Origin: CAIXLI01 sp964587125
Lineage (GTDB): Bacteria; Pseudomonadota; Alphaproteobacteria; UBA9219
NCBI GenBank assembly: GCA_964587125.1
Contig: CAZPKC010000013.1
Span: 1 to 57,069 of the forward strand
DNA: 57,069 bases
Direction of reading: 5' to 3'
A program made the translations under genes and the position numbers. Below the pieces are notes generated by a model that made no database searches, was not told the origin of the DNA, and saw only the letters and a program-made list of their open reading frames with translations. Below, in pieces: positions 1 through 7,389 of the stretch; the stretch's first letter is position 1; each line of letters opens with the position of its first letter.

Positions 1-57
1 AAAGTGAAAAGACTCAAAAAACCTCTTGCATTATTCGCGGCTAGAGCCCCCCCCCCG

Positions 58-72
58 TTAATTTTTTGTTAA
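58..72. promoter_or_regulatory. CtrA-like box (TTAA-N7-TTAA)
   Basis: The sequence TTAATTTTTTGTTAA is a perfect match to the alphaproteobacterial CtrA full site TTAA-N7-TTAA. It lies about 60 bp before the toxin start at 133. The same 15 bases recur at 49741-49755. Binding is inferred from sequence only. Confidence 0.4.
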
Positions 73-132
73 TATTCAAACTTAGCCATTATATTGTCTT
101 GCACGGGCGTATCCATTCGGATACAATGGTGC

Positions 133-438
133 ATGTTCACTTTGATTCAGTCATCTGTTTTTGACGCATGGCTTTCGGCGCTGACTGATCTGAAGGCAAA
201 AGCCAGAATTCTTGCCCGTTTGCGCAGCGCGATGCTTGGGAATTTTGGCGATTGTAAGCCGGTCGGCGAGGGCGTTTCCGAGATGCGAATTCATGTTGGC
301 GCAGGGTATCGCGTTTATTATATGCGCACAGGAACAACAGTTTATGTTTTGCTGACAGGCGGCAACAAATCTTCGCAGAAGAAAGACATCGCACAGGCGA
401 AAAAGATGGCTCATGAGTTTAAGGAGGCAAAACGATGA
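133..438 (+). CDS. HI1419-type (RelE/HigB superfamily) toxin
   Basis: This is a 101-residue protein of the type II toxin family often annotated as addiction module killer protein. Family hallmarks seen: the segment ARLRSAMLGNFGDCKPVGEG, then EMRIHVGAGYRVYY, then LLTGGNKSSQKKDI near the end. Members are usually RelE-fold ribonucleases. I chose ATG 133 because it begins at the normal family N-terminus; an upstream TTG at 94 would add 13 unusual residues. Its stop overlaps the start of the antitoxin gene by 4 nt (ATGA), so the two are translationally coupled. Toxin-first order is normal for this family. Family assignment is strong; activity is inferred. Confidence 0.88.
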   Translation: MFTLIQSSVFDAWLSALTDLKAKARILARLRSAMLGNFGDCKPVGEGVSEMRIHVGAGYRVYYMRTGTTVYVLLTGGNKSSQKKDIAQAKKMAHEFKEAKR

Positions 439-743
439 AAAAGGCAAAAGCTACAAAAACGACTTACGCAACATTTGACGCGTCGGCTTATCTCGATAAC
501 GACGCCGTCATTGCCGAATATCTTTCAGCGGCGGTGGAAGACCCCAATCCCGACGTGTTTATCGCCGCCCTTGGCGATGTAGCCAAAGCGCGGGGTATGG
601 CACAGATCGCTAAAGGCGCAGGGCTTGGGCGTGAGAGCCTCTACAAAGCTCTTAGCACAGGGGCACATCCTCGCTATGAAACTGTCAGCGCAGTTCTGGG
701 CGCACTCGGCGTAAAATTCTCCGTTGCGCAGATTGCGGGATAA
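435..743 (+). CDS. HI1420-type XRE-family antitoxin
   Basis: This 102-residue protein is the partner of the toxin at 133-438. It has the family pattern: an N-terminal arm (ASAYLDNDAVIAEYLSAA), then a helix-turn-helix around residues 55-95 containing GLGRESLYKALS and HPRYETVSAVLGALG. Such antitoxins bind the toxin and repress their own operon. It overlaps the toxin gene by 4 nt and has an AAGGAGG-type ribosome site inside the toxin 3' end. No further gene follows in the operon; a repeat-rich stretch begins right after its stop. Confidence 0.88.
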   Translation: MKKAKATKTTYATFDASAYLDNDAVIAEYLSAAVEDPNPDVFIAALGDVAKARGMAQIAKGAGLGRESLYKALSTGAHPRYETVSAVLGALGVKFSVAQIAG

Positions 744-840
744 TGTTTACAAAAGTTTAAGTTTGACCTCCCATCGGTGCCCAGATTTACTATCCTTGGT
801 CCACCAATTCTTTCCGCTGCATTTCTTAAAGATGCTCGCC

Positions 841-871
841 GGAGCCTGCCCCGTGCTCCGACACGGGGCTC
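841..871. repeat. Palindromic repeat, copy 1 (second copy in rplC)
   Basis: GGAGCCTGCCCCGTGCTC is followed by a C/T difference and then GACACGGG; the same string is found at 39814-39843 inside the 3' end of rplC. The core CCCCGTG...CACGGGG can fold as a hairpin. This copy is intergenic. An 18-base identity plus a shared palindrome is too long for chance at this scale. Confidence 0.7.
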
Positions 872-917
872 GCGGGGGCATTGTTGAGGTCGAAGGTTTA
901 GATCCCGATCAGGTCCA

Positions 918-980
918 CCACCCTACGCTGCTTCGCAGCTTCGGGTGGCGCGCCACCCATAGCCTCTTGGCGTAGGGTGG
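918..980. repeat. Branched inverted repeat (three-way junction)
   Basis: CCACCCTACGC at 918-928 pairs exactly with GCGTAGGGTGG at 970-980 (11 bp). Between the arms lie two further palindromes: GCTGC-TTC-GCAGC at 928-940 and GGGTGGCGCGCCACCC at 943-958. The 63-nt unit can therefore fold as a cloverleaf-like element on either strand. This is typical of small non-autonomous mobile repeats. No second copy was found in the window. Confidence 0.6.
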
Positions 981-1026
981 CAGTCCCAACTCTCCTTAGT
1001 TTTCGCGCCGACTTTTAAATAACCCC

Positions 1027-2241
1027 TTACGTATGATAGTCGGCGTTGATTTTGACGTAGTCGTAAGAGAAATCGCACGTCCAGACAGTCGCGCTTTTCT
1101 TCGCCTTCTGATGAAAATCGACGGCGATTTCGACTTTCTTCGCCTTCATTTTTTCGGATAGCGCGGCGGCGTCGAACTTAACGCCGACGCCTTTTTTGCA
1201 AACCGAAACTCCGGCCAGCGATATGTCGATTTTGGACGGATCGAAAGCAAGCCCGCTTCTTCCGGCGGCCGCTATGATGCGCCCCCAGTTGGGATCGTTT
1301 CCGTAGAGCGCCGTTTTGACGAGCGGGGAATTCGCAATCGTCTTGGCCGCTTTTTGCGGATCACTTATGTTTTTCACCGTGATTTCGACGAGCTTCGTCG
1401 CGCCCTCCCCGTCGCGCGCGATTTCCTTTGCGAGAAAAAGGCAAACGGCGTGCAAGGCGTTCCTGAATTTTCCGGCGTCGGCGCTTGAGGCGTTCGTTAT
1501 GGGCTTGTTGCCCGCCAATCCGTTCGCGAGGATAAGGCACATATCGTTCGTGCTTGTGTCTCCGTCGACCGTAATGGCGTTGAACGTCGTTTTCACGGCG
1601 TCGCGCAAAAGCCGCCTTAAAACGGCGGCCGAAATGGCCGCATCCGACGTGATGAACGAAAGCATCGTCGCCATGTTCGGCTCGATCATGCCAGCGCCTT
1701 TGGCGACGGCGCCGAGACGAACCGCTTTTCCGCCGATTGCGATTTCGACCGCAATTTGTTTTGCGAAAGTGTCCGTCGTCATAATGGCTTGGGCCACGTC
1801 GTCGCCGTTGCCCCCGTGAAGCGCGGCTGCCGCCAGTTTAATTCCTTGCGCGACTTTTTCTATCGGCAACGGCTGGCCGATGACGCCCGTGCTCGCGTTC
1901 AAAACGTGCTTCGGCAAAACGCCGATATGCTTGGCCGCGAGGCCGATCATTTTTCGCGCGTCCCTGAGGCCGCGTTTTCCGTTGCAGGCGTTCGCGTTTC
2001 CCGCGTTCGCGACTATCGCCCGAGCAACGCCGCTTTTGATGTTTTTCTGGTTGCACAGCACGCAGGCCGCTTTGACGACGTTCGTCGTAAAGACTCCGGC
2101 GGCGCTGGCTTTAGTTTCGGACACGATCAGCGCAAGATCGTTTCTTCCGGCTATCTTTTTAAGGCCGCAACGGACTCCGGCGGCTTTAAAGCCGCGCGGC
2201 GCGAGAATGCCGCCTTGAATGATTTTGATGCTCTTTTTCAC
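1027..2241 (-). CDS. argJ: Bifunctional ornithine acetyltransferase / N-acetylglutamate synthase ArgJ
   Basis: ArgJ moves the acetyl group from N-acetylornithine to glutamate, the recycling step of arginine synthesis. The 404-residue length is normal. The autocleavage site is seen as KGAGMIEPNMATML, with the nucleophilic Thr near residue 192 at the A-T-M-L junction that splits the precursor into alpha and beta chains. Other conserved blocks are NAGNANACNG, ASTGVIGQPLP, TVDGDTSTND, and YGNDPNWGRI. The start is GTG (2239-2241), giving MKKSIKIIQGG. It is divergent from feoAB and appears to be a single-gene unit. Whether it can also use acetyl-CoA cannot be told from sequence. Confidence 0.95.
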   Translation of the reverse strand: MKKSIKIIQGGILAPRGFKAAGVRCGLKKIAGRNDLALIVSETKASAAGVFTTNVVKAACVLCNQKNIKSGVARAIVANAGNANACNGKRGLRDARKMIGLAAKHIGVLPKHVLNASTGVIGQPLPIEKVAQGIKLAAAALHGGNGDDVAQAIMTTDTFAKQIAVEIAIGGKAVRLGAVAKGAGMIEPNMATMLSFITSDAAISAAVLRRLLRDAVKTTFNAITVDGDTSTNDMCLILANGLAGNKPITNASSADAGKFRNALHAVCLFLAKEIARDGEGATKLVEITVKNISDPQKAAKTIANSPLVKTALYGNDPNWGRIIAAAGRSGLAFDPSKIDISLAGVSVCKKGVGVKFDAAALSEKMKAKKVEIAVDFHQKAKKSATVWTCDFSYDYVKINADYHT

Positions 2242-2381
2242 GTTTTTCCTCTGCTTTTACCAAAATCGCTGCATGATTCCATTTAAATACTTTTTCTTCC
2301 AATCCGCCCGCATACGCAACGATAATTTTCGTAAGCCTCTCTGGCTTGGCGCGAGGACGCTCGCCCGCGCGTGTGAGTCTA

Positions 2382-2398
2382 CTTGAATTATTATCAAG
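2382..2398. promoter_or_regulatory. Inverted repeat upstream of feoA
   Basis: CTTGA-N7-TCAAG is a perfect 5+5 bp inverted repeat with an AT-rich centre, 43 bp before the feoA start and in the argJ-feoA divergent region. Its position suggests an operator for iron control. It does not match the Fur 19-mer well, and its spacing (TGA-N7-TCA) differs from the RirA iron box (TGA-N9-TCA). Confidence 0.3.
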
Positions 2399-2440
2399 AT
2401 AGACTACATCAGAAGAGCGTTCCTTTTTGAAAGTTCGTTC

Positions 2441-2776
2441 ATGTTGTCTCCAGACAGTCCCTTGTTTCAGACATCCGGCGGATGCGCGCCGATGCTTCTT
2501 GGCAAAGCCGCCATAGGATTTAAGGGAACGATCAAGGCCGTGGACGCATCGAGCTGCGCCGCGCACGGCCTTTCGCCCGCCGAAATCGAGCGCCGGTTGG
2601 CGGAAATGGGGTTTACCATAGGCTCCACAGTCGAGATCAGGCACGAAGGTTTCTGGCGGCGCGATCCCATCGCCGTAAAAGTCAACGATACGACGATAGC
2701 CTTGCGCCGCCGCGTGGCAAATGCCATTCATGTGTGCCCTTTGCAACAGAATGAGCCGGATTGCCACAAAACATGA
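2441..2776 (+). CDS. feoA: Ferrous iron transport protein FeoA
   Basis: A 111-residue SH3-like FeoA protein, the small cytoplasmic partner of the FeoB transporter. The family pattern is clear: an N-terminal G-x-IK-V turn (GFKGTIKAVDAS), then RRLAEMGFTIGSTVEI, then the C-terminal strand block PIAVKVNDTTIALRRRVANAIHV. It is slightly longer than the usual 75-90 residues because of about 25 extra residues at the N-terminus; ATG 2441 is the first in-frame start I support. The stop overlaps the feoB start (ATGA at 2773-2776), so FeoA and FeoB are translationally coupled. Confidence 0.9.
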   Translation: MLSPDSPLFQTSGGCAPMLLGKAAIGFKGTIKAVDASSCAAHGLSPAEIERRLAEMGFTIGSTVEIRHEGFWRRDPIAVKVNDTTIALRRRVANAIHVCPLQQNEPDCHKT

Positions 2777-4659
2777 ATGAAGGAAGTTCCCGGGAACAGG
2801 CAACGCGCGTCGCGCTGGTCGGAAATCCGAACTGCGGCAAAACCGCTCTTTTCAACGCCCTGACCGGAAGCCGCCAAAAGGTCGCCAATTACCCGGGCGT
2901 GACCGTCGAACGCAAGGAAGGAAATTTTGTGACCCCGAAGGGGCGTTTCATCCGGATTCTCGATTTGCCCGGAACCTATTCCCTGCGCGCCCGCAGCCCC
3001 GACGAGGAAATCACCCGCGACGTCGTTTTGGGCAAAATCGCGGGCGAGGAAATTCCGGATATTATTCTTTGTATTGCCGATTCCACCAATTTGCGGCTTG
3101 CCGTTCGCCTTGCGCTCGAAGTGCACCGGACAGGCCGCCCGATGGCGCTTGTGTTGAATATGTTCGATATCGCCAAGCATCGCGGCATCGACATCGATCT
3201 TGCCCGCTTGTCCGATGAATTGAAGATTCCGGTCGTCACGTCCATCGCCGTGCGGCGCGGAGGCATCGACGGGCTTCTCGGGTTGCTCGACGGCCAGATA
3301 GCGCTGCCGCCTCAAGCTTCGACACCATGCGATTGGACCCCTCCCGACCGCGACGACATCACCGCGCTGCAACGCGAAGCCGACCGCATCATCGCCGCTT
3401 CGGTCAAGCCCCCCGCCATGCCGCATACCGTAACCGCCCGCATGGACGCGGTTCTTTTGCATCCCGTTTGGGGCATTTTAATTTTGCTTGGCGTTTTGTT
3501 CGTGATGTTTCAAGCGGTTTTCACCTGGTCGGAACCGCCGATGAACGCCATCAAATCCGGATTCGATTTTCTCGGCGCCGAGGCGGGACGGTTCCTTCCC
3601 GCCGGATTGTTCCGCAGCTTTGTCTGCGACGGATTGATCGCGGGCGTGGGCGCGGTGATCGTTTTCCTTCCGCAAATTTTGATTTTGTTCTTCTTCATCC
3701 TTTTGCTGGAAGACTTCGGCTATATGGCGCGCGCGGCTTTTCTCATGGATAAAATCATGGGCGGAGCCGGATTGCACGGACGCGCTTTTATCCCGCTTCT
3801 CTCCAGCTTCGCGTGCGCCATTCCCGCCATTATGGCGACCCGCGTCATCGACAATAAGCGCGACAGGCTGGCGACTATTCTCATAGCGCCGTTGATGACA
3901 TGTTCGGCGCGCATTCCCGTTTATACGCTGATTATTTCCGCTTTCATTCCCGCAAGGCAGGTTTGGGGCGGCCTGCAGCTTCAGGGCTTGGTGATGTTCT
4001 GCCTTTACGCTTTGGGGATTTTGAGCGCGCTCGGCGTTTCGTTCGCGCTCCGGCGCGTGTTCTGGCGGGATGTTCCGTCGGAACCTTTCCTTCTGGAACT
4101 TCCCGATTACAAAAAGCCGGATGCGCGAAGCGTTTTGCTTGGCTTGTTGCAGCGCGCGAAGATTTTCCTGAGCCGCGCCGGAACCACGATCGCGGCGATG
4201 ATGATGGTGATCTGGTTTTTGGCTTCGTTCCCCGAAGCGCCGAAGAACGCGACGGAACCCGCCATCGATTACAGCCTTGCGGCCAGCATCGGAAAAGCCA
4301 TGGAGCCCGTTTTCGCGCCTATTGGGTTTAACTGGCAGATCAACGTCGCGCTTATTCCGGGCATGGCTGCGCGCGAAGTGGCCGTCGCCGCGTTCGGAAC
4401 CGTTTATTCCATCGAGGACGAGGATAACGGAACGGAAGTCCGGCTTAGCCAAACGCTGGCGCATCAATGGAGCCTCGCGACCGCGCTGGCCTTGCTTGCG
4501 TGGTACGTGTTCGCGCCGCAATGCGCCTCGACTCTCATCACGATACGCAAGGAAACGGGATCGTCGAAATGGATGTTCTTTTCATTCGGTTACATGATCG
4601 CGCTTGCCTATATCGCCGCGTTCATCACGTATCATGCGGCTTTGGCTTTGGGGGCTTGA
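2773..4659 (+). CDS. feoB: Ferrous iron transporter FeoB
   Basis: FeoB is the inner-membrane Fe(II) importer with an N-terminal GTPase domain. In this 628-residue protein the G1 motif GNPNCGKT is at residues 17-24, followed by the switch region ANYPGVTVERKEG, G3 DLPGTYSL and G4 NMFD. The C-terminal two thirds are hydrophobic and carry the two Gate/nucleoside-recognition segments, including GYMARAAFLMDKIMG and IPALM-like SCAIPAIMATR. The start at ATG 2773 overlaps the feoA stop; a TTG at 2761 would add only four residues. It is shorter than E. coli FeoB (about 770), which is common outside enterobacteria. No feoC follows. Control by iron is expected but not shown. Confidence 0.95.
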   Translation: MNEGSSREQATRVALVGNPNCGKTALFNALTGSRQKVANYPGVTVERKEGNFVTPKGRFIRILDLPGTYSLRARSPDEEITRDVVLGKIAGEEIPDIILCIADSTNLRLAVRLALEVHRTGRPMALVLNMFDIAKHRGIDIDLARLSDELKIPVVTSIAVRRGGIDGLLGLLDGQIALPPQASTPCDWTPPDRDDITALQREADRIIAASVKPPAMPHTVTARMDAVLLHPVWGILILLGVLFVMFQAVFTWSEPPMNAIKSGFDFLGAEAGRFLPAGLFRSFVCDGLIAGVGAVIVFLPQILILFFFILLLEDFGYMARAAFLMDKIMGGAGLHGRAFIPLLSSFACAIPAIMATRVIDNKRDRLATILIAPLMTCSARIPVYTLIISAFIPARQVWGGLQLQGLVMFCLYALGILSALGVSFALRRVFWRDVPSEPFLLELPDYKKPDARSVLLGLLQRAKIFLSRAGTTIAAMMMVIWFLASFPEAPKNATEPAIDYSLAASIGKAMEPVFAPIGFNWQINVALIPGMAAREVAVAAFGTVYSIEDEDNGTEVRLSQTLAHQWSLATALALLAWYVFAPQCASTLITIRKETGSSKWMFFSFGYMIALAYIAAFITYHAALALGA

Positions 4660-4668
4660 GCGCCCCAT

Positions 4669-4697
4669 AAAAAAACACGCCCGCTTTCGCGGGCGTG
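4669..4697 (-). terminator. Rho-independent terminator of sorting-tail gene 1
   Basis: The arms CACGCCCGC (4676-4684) and GCGGGCGTG (4689-4697) form a 9-bp stem with loop TTTC. Read on the minus strand it is followed by seven T (4669-4675). It ends the gene at 4726-5262; feoB ends convergently just before it. Confidence 0.85.
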
Positions 4698-4725
4698 CTC
4701 AAATGATCAAGATAACGGGAACTTT

Positions 4726-5262
4726 TTAAATCTGGCTATGCGCCTTTCTGTACATGGAAAAACCGGCCAGCGCAATCAATCCCGAAGCAAAGAACAGGAA
4801 CGCGGGAGGAAGAGGAGCCACAACAGCGGCGATAGTCAAAGTCGCCGTTCCGCATTGGCACCCTTGCGTAACGACCAGATTGATGAGTTCGGTCATGGTG
4901 TAGTAAAAATATTCGGGCGCCGAGGTTAAATTCTTGATCACGTACGACTCTGTCCACGTGGTCCCGCTGATGTTCGAGGTTAACATGACCGGCGTCGTCG
5001 CTGCGGTCGGAGCAGACGTAAAGGACGTGCTTAGATCTGCCGTCGCAGAGGAAGTAGCCGTGTTGACATTCGTATCCGTGAGCGTGATCGAAAGCTGCGT
5101 ATCGGCCCCTAATTCACCGGGAATAGTGATCGGAAAAGTAAGAGGGGATCCGGATAAGGTATAATCATTGATGAGATAAGCTCCAGGTTCGATGACCTGC
5201 GCATTTGCCAAACCGGTCATCGAAAAAACCGCGACCGCGGCCAACAAAAGAATCTTGAACAT
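4726..5262 (-). CDS. Secreted protein with VPLPP-type C-terminal sorting tail (1 of 3)
   Basis: This 178-residue protein has a signal peptide (MFKILLLAAVAVFSMTGLANA) and a C-terminal tail made of a proline motif (APLPP), a hydrophobic helix (AFLFFASGLIALAGFSMY) and basic residues. This matches PEP-CTERM / VPLPA-CTERM signals, which exosortase enzymes process at the cell surface. The Thr/Ser-rich middle (TATSSATADLSTSFTSAPTAATTP) could be glycosylated. I chose ATG 5262 because a GGGAG ribosome site sits 6 nt before it and the signal peptide begins there. The middle is unlike the two neighbours, while the signal peptide and tail are alike. No exosortase gene lies in the window. Confidence 0.75.
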   Translation of the reverse strand: MFKILLLAAVAVFSMTGLANAQVIEPGAYLINDYTLSGSPLTFPITIPGELGADTQLSITLTDTNVNTATSSATADLSTSFTSAPTAATTPVMLTSNISGTTWTESYVIKNLTSAPEYFYYTMTELINLVVTQGCQCGTATLTIAAVVAPLPPAFLFFASGLIALAGFSMYRKAHSQI

Positions 5263-5406
5263 TTGAATCTCCCAAAAGTTGAAAAACAAAAACAGAAACG
5301 CGTCTTCAAAAAACAAATCGAACACGGAATGAAGAATCGCCTCTTGGGTTATTTTCTAGCAGAGAAACTATTTGGCGGCAAGAAATAATGTATAGTAATT
5401 AGGACG

Positions 5407-5421
5407 TTAACCATGTTTTAC
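5407..5421. promoter_or_regulatory. CtrA-like box upstream of sorting-tail gene 1
   Basis: TTAACCATGTTTTAC matches TTAA-N7-TTAA in 7 of 8 positions and includes the extended half-site TTAACCAT preferred in Caulobacter. It lies about 145 bp before the start at 5262. The same TTAACCATGTTTT core precedes gene 2. Confidence 0.4.
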
Positions 5422-5503
5422 GCGGAGGACTTTTAATCCGGGCATTTTAACCAAAAGGATGCTTGGAATCCAAGTTGTTAGAACTTTTCCCCTACCTGCA
5501 GGC

Positions 5504-5533
5504 AAAAAAATATGCCCGCTTTCGCGGGCATAT
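5504..5533 (-). terminator. Rho-independent terminator of sorting-tail gene 2
   Basis: ATATGCCCGC (5510-5519), loop TTTC, GCGGGCATAT (5524-5533): a perfect 10-bp stem with a run of seven T on the minus strand. The stem sequence is nearly the same as in the terminators of genes 1 and 3. Confidence 0.88.
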
Positions 5534-5558
5534 TGAGAAGATCGAGTATAAAAACCCG

Positions 5559-6206
5559 TTAGATTTGTCTTCCGGCCTTCTTAACCATTGCAAAGCCAGT
5601 CAACGCAACCAAGCCCGAAGCAAAGAACAGAAATGCGGGAGGAAGCGGAACCAAGGAAGCCGAGAAATTACCGGCTTCGAACGAGTTCTCCGAGCTCGTC
5701 AACACGGCTTTCGTGAGGTCGGCAAACGGATCGTCGACAACGACATTAAGCTGAGAAGTCCCTGAGGTCAGGCCGGCAATATTGTTCAAAATGCCCGCGC
5801 CGGTAACCGCAAAAACATTACCCTTGGCATCCGTCAGGGTCAGCGTGTTGTAGGAATCTATCGTTCCCCACGTTAACCCAAAGGTGCTCGTCGTTCCCGA
5901 CAAAGAAAATGTGGCGCTGGAACCGGCGTTACCGGTGGCATAAAGATAGGTGCCGCCGTACAGAGTGCCGGTCGGCGACGCGTTCAAACCAGAAACGGAA
6001 GAACCGGCGGGAACAATTTGGGCATCCCCGCCCAGCGTCAGGCCGGACACCGGATCCTGCGTAGATCCGAGATTGACATCGCCCACAACCGTTCCGCCTG
6101 TGGCGTACGTATCGGTTGCACCTAATGTAATCGTAATCGTTGCCGCATCGGCTGAGCCAGCGAAAGAGAAAACCGCGACAGCGGCCAACAAAATAACTTT
6201 CAACAT
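5559..6206 (-). CDS. Secreted protein with VPLPP-type C-terminal sorting tail (2 of 3)
   Basis: A 215-residue exported protein with signal peptide MLKVILLAAVAVFSFAGSADA and tail VPLPPAFLFFASGLVALTGF plus basic end. It is a clear paralogue of the protein at 6421-7107: shared blocks are TITLGATDTYATGGT, the PAGSSV-x6-SPTG-x-LYG region, LTWGTIDSYNTLTLTDAKGN and SENSFEAGNFSA. I recognise no named domain in the body; predicted beta-strand character and Gly/Thr/Ser richness suggest an extracellular beta-sandwich. I chose ATG 6206, since AAGGGG lies 6 nt before it; ATG 6212 is too close to that site. Function is unknown beyond probable surface location. Confidence 0.75.
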   Translation of the reverse strand: MLKVILLAAVAVFSFAGSADAATITITLGATDTYATGGTVVGDVNLGSTQDPVSGLTLGGDAQIVPAGSSVSGLNASPTGTLYGGTYLYATGNAGSSATFSLSGTTSTFGLTWGTIDSYNTLTLTDAKGNVFAVTGAGILNNIAGLTSGTSQLNVVVDDPFADLTKAVLTSSENSFEAGNFSASLVPLPPAFLFFASGLVALTGFAMVKKAGRQI

Positions 6207-6314
6207 TTGCATCCCCTTTATAATTGAAAAATTTTTCTTATTTATCCTTATTCTTAGTCCCTGTGTATTAAGAAAGTATTTCGTATACAAGAAAAATATT
6301 TTGTTATTAATGTA

Positions 6315-6329
6315 TTAACCATGTTTTTC
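6315..6329. promoter_or_regulatory. Weak CtrA-like site upstream of sorting-tail gene 2
   Basis: TTAACCATGTTTTTC matches TTAA-N7-TTAA in 6 of 8 positions and keeps the same TTAACCATGTTTT core as at 5407. It lies about 110 bp before the start at 6206. Confidence 0.3.
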
Positions 6330-6365
6330 GAGGCGTCACATGAAGAATTGAATCCCCGCGTAAAC

Positions 6366-6396
6366 AAAAAAATATGCCCGCGAAAGCGGGCATATT
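6366..6396 (-). terminator. Rho-independent terminator of sorting-tail gene 3
   Basis: AATATGCCCGC (6371-6381), loop GAAA, GCGGGCATATT (6386-6396): an 11-bp stem, with an A-run on the left that reads as T-run on the minus strand. Confidence 0.88.
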
Positions 6397-6420
6397 TAGG
6401 AGATCAGGTATAAAAACCTG

Positions 6421-7107
6421 TTAGATTTGGCTTCCGGCCTTCTTGACCATGGCAAAACCAGCCAGCGCAACCAAGCCCAGAGCAAAAAGCACAAACGTCG
6501 GAGGAACCGGAACCTCGGCAGCCGAAAAATTTCCGGCTTCGAACGAGTTCTGATAGCTCGTCAGCACGATGCTCGTGATGGCGGCAAACGGATCGATAAG
6601 CGCCACATTCAGCTGAGAGGTTCCCGCAACCAAACCGGAAATTCCCGCAGTCGCCGCGCCAGCCAAAAGATTTGTGCCGGTAACCGCAAAAACATTCCCC
6701 TTGGCGTCCGTTACGGTCAACGTGTTGTAATCATCGATCGTTCCCCACGTCAATCCAATGTCGTTTGCAGCTTGCGTCAGGGTGAACGTCGCGTTGCTGC
6801 CGGGGCTGCTGTCGCTTCCTAGAACATAGAGATACGAATTCCCAAACAGGGATCCGGTCGGCGACGTGTTCACATCCGGAACGCTAGAGCCAGCGGCAAC
6901 GATCTCGCCACCGGTCAGCGACAGACCTGACCCTGCGATGGGCGTAGGGCCGGATCCAAGATTGAAATTAGGCGTAATCGTCCCGCCCAAACTATAGGCG
7001 TCAGTCGCACCCAACGTGATGGTGACATCCGCCGGAAGACCCGCCGCATTCGCTGCGCCGGCCAGAGAGAAAACCGCAACAGCGGCCAGTAAAATAGTCT
7101 TGAACAT
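6421..7107 (-). CDS. Secreted protein with VPLPP-type C-terminal sorting tail (3 of 3)
   Basis: A 228-residue exported protein with signal peptide MFKTILLAAVAVFSLAGAANA and the tail VPVPPTFVLFALGLVALAGF followed by basic residues. It is the closest relative of the protein at 5559-6206, sharing VTITLGATDAYSLGGT, LTWGTIDDYNTLTVTDAKGN, GTSQLNV-x-DPFA and NSFEAGNFSA. ATG 7107 was chosen because AAGGAG lies 6-7 nt upstream and the signal peptide starts there. The pair looks like a tandem duplication including the terminator. I do not recognise the body domain. Confidence 0.75.
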   Translation of the reverse strand: MFKTILLAAVAVFSLAGAANAAGLPADVTITLGATDAYSLGGTITPNFNLGSGPTPIAGSGLSLTGGEIVAAGSSVPDVNTSPTGSLFGNSYLYVLGSDSSPGSNATFTLTQAANDIGLTWGTIDDYNTLTVTDAKGNVFAVTGTNLLAGAATAGISGLVAGTSQLNVALIDPFAAITSIVLTSYQNSFEAGNFSAAEVPVPPTFVLFALGLVALAGFAMVKKAGSQI

Positions 7108-7224
7108 TCGCGTCTCCTTTTGAATTGAGAGAAGAATCTCTTGTCTCCTGTCTACCAAGAAAGCCTCACTCGATCAAGAAAAAATGTAATAAAATTAATT
7201 GGTTAACGGAGAAACGGTGAAAAG

Positions 7225-7239
7225 TTAAATTACTGTTAA
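7225..7239. promoter_or_regulatory. CtrA-like box upstream of sorting-tail gene 3
   Basis: TTAAATTACTGTTAA is a perfect TTAA-N7-TTAA site, about 118 bp before the start at 7107. All three sorting-tail genes carry such a site at 110-145 bp upstream. Confidence 0.45.
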
Positions 7240-7389
7240 TAAAGGATTTTTCTGTTTTAATATTAACAGAGTCGTGAGTCTCGGCATGATTCCAAAAGCG
7301 TGTTCGATTATTTTTTTCTCAGGAAGAATCGTTTCGCTCGGACGGAATCGCCGCGACAAACGCGTGAAAATTTTTTCTTTTTTTTAAAA

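Larger units (their letters stand above)
744..1026. other. Intergenic stretch with two palindromic elements
   Basis: This stretch separates the antitoxin gene from argJ, whose stop is at 1027. I see no credible gene: the open frame at 724-975 has no ribosome site and is made largely of repeat sequence. It holds the palindrome at 841-871 and the branched inverted repeat at 918-980, listed separately. Confidence 0.6.

Noticed and set aside
724..975. Open frame between the antitoxin gene and argJ
   Set aside because: It is largely built from palindromic repeat sequence and lacks a ribosome site.
2382..2398. Fur or RirA box before feoA
   Set aside because: The inverted repeat is real, but it fits neither consensus in sequence or spacing, so I list it only as an unassigned operator candidate.
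3478..4521. A 347-residue open frame antisense to feoB
   Set aside because: Shadow frame of a membrane-protein gene, rich in Arg, Gln and Asn, with no start signal.
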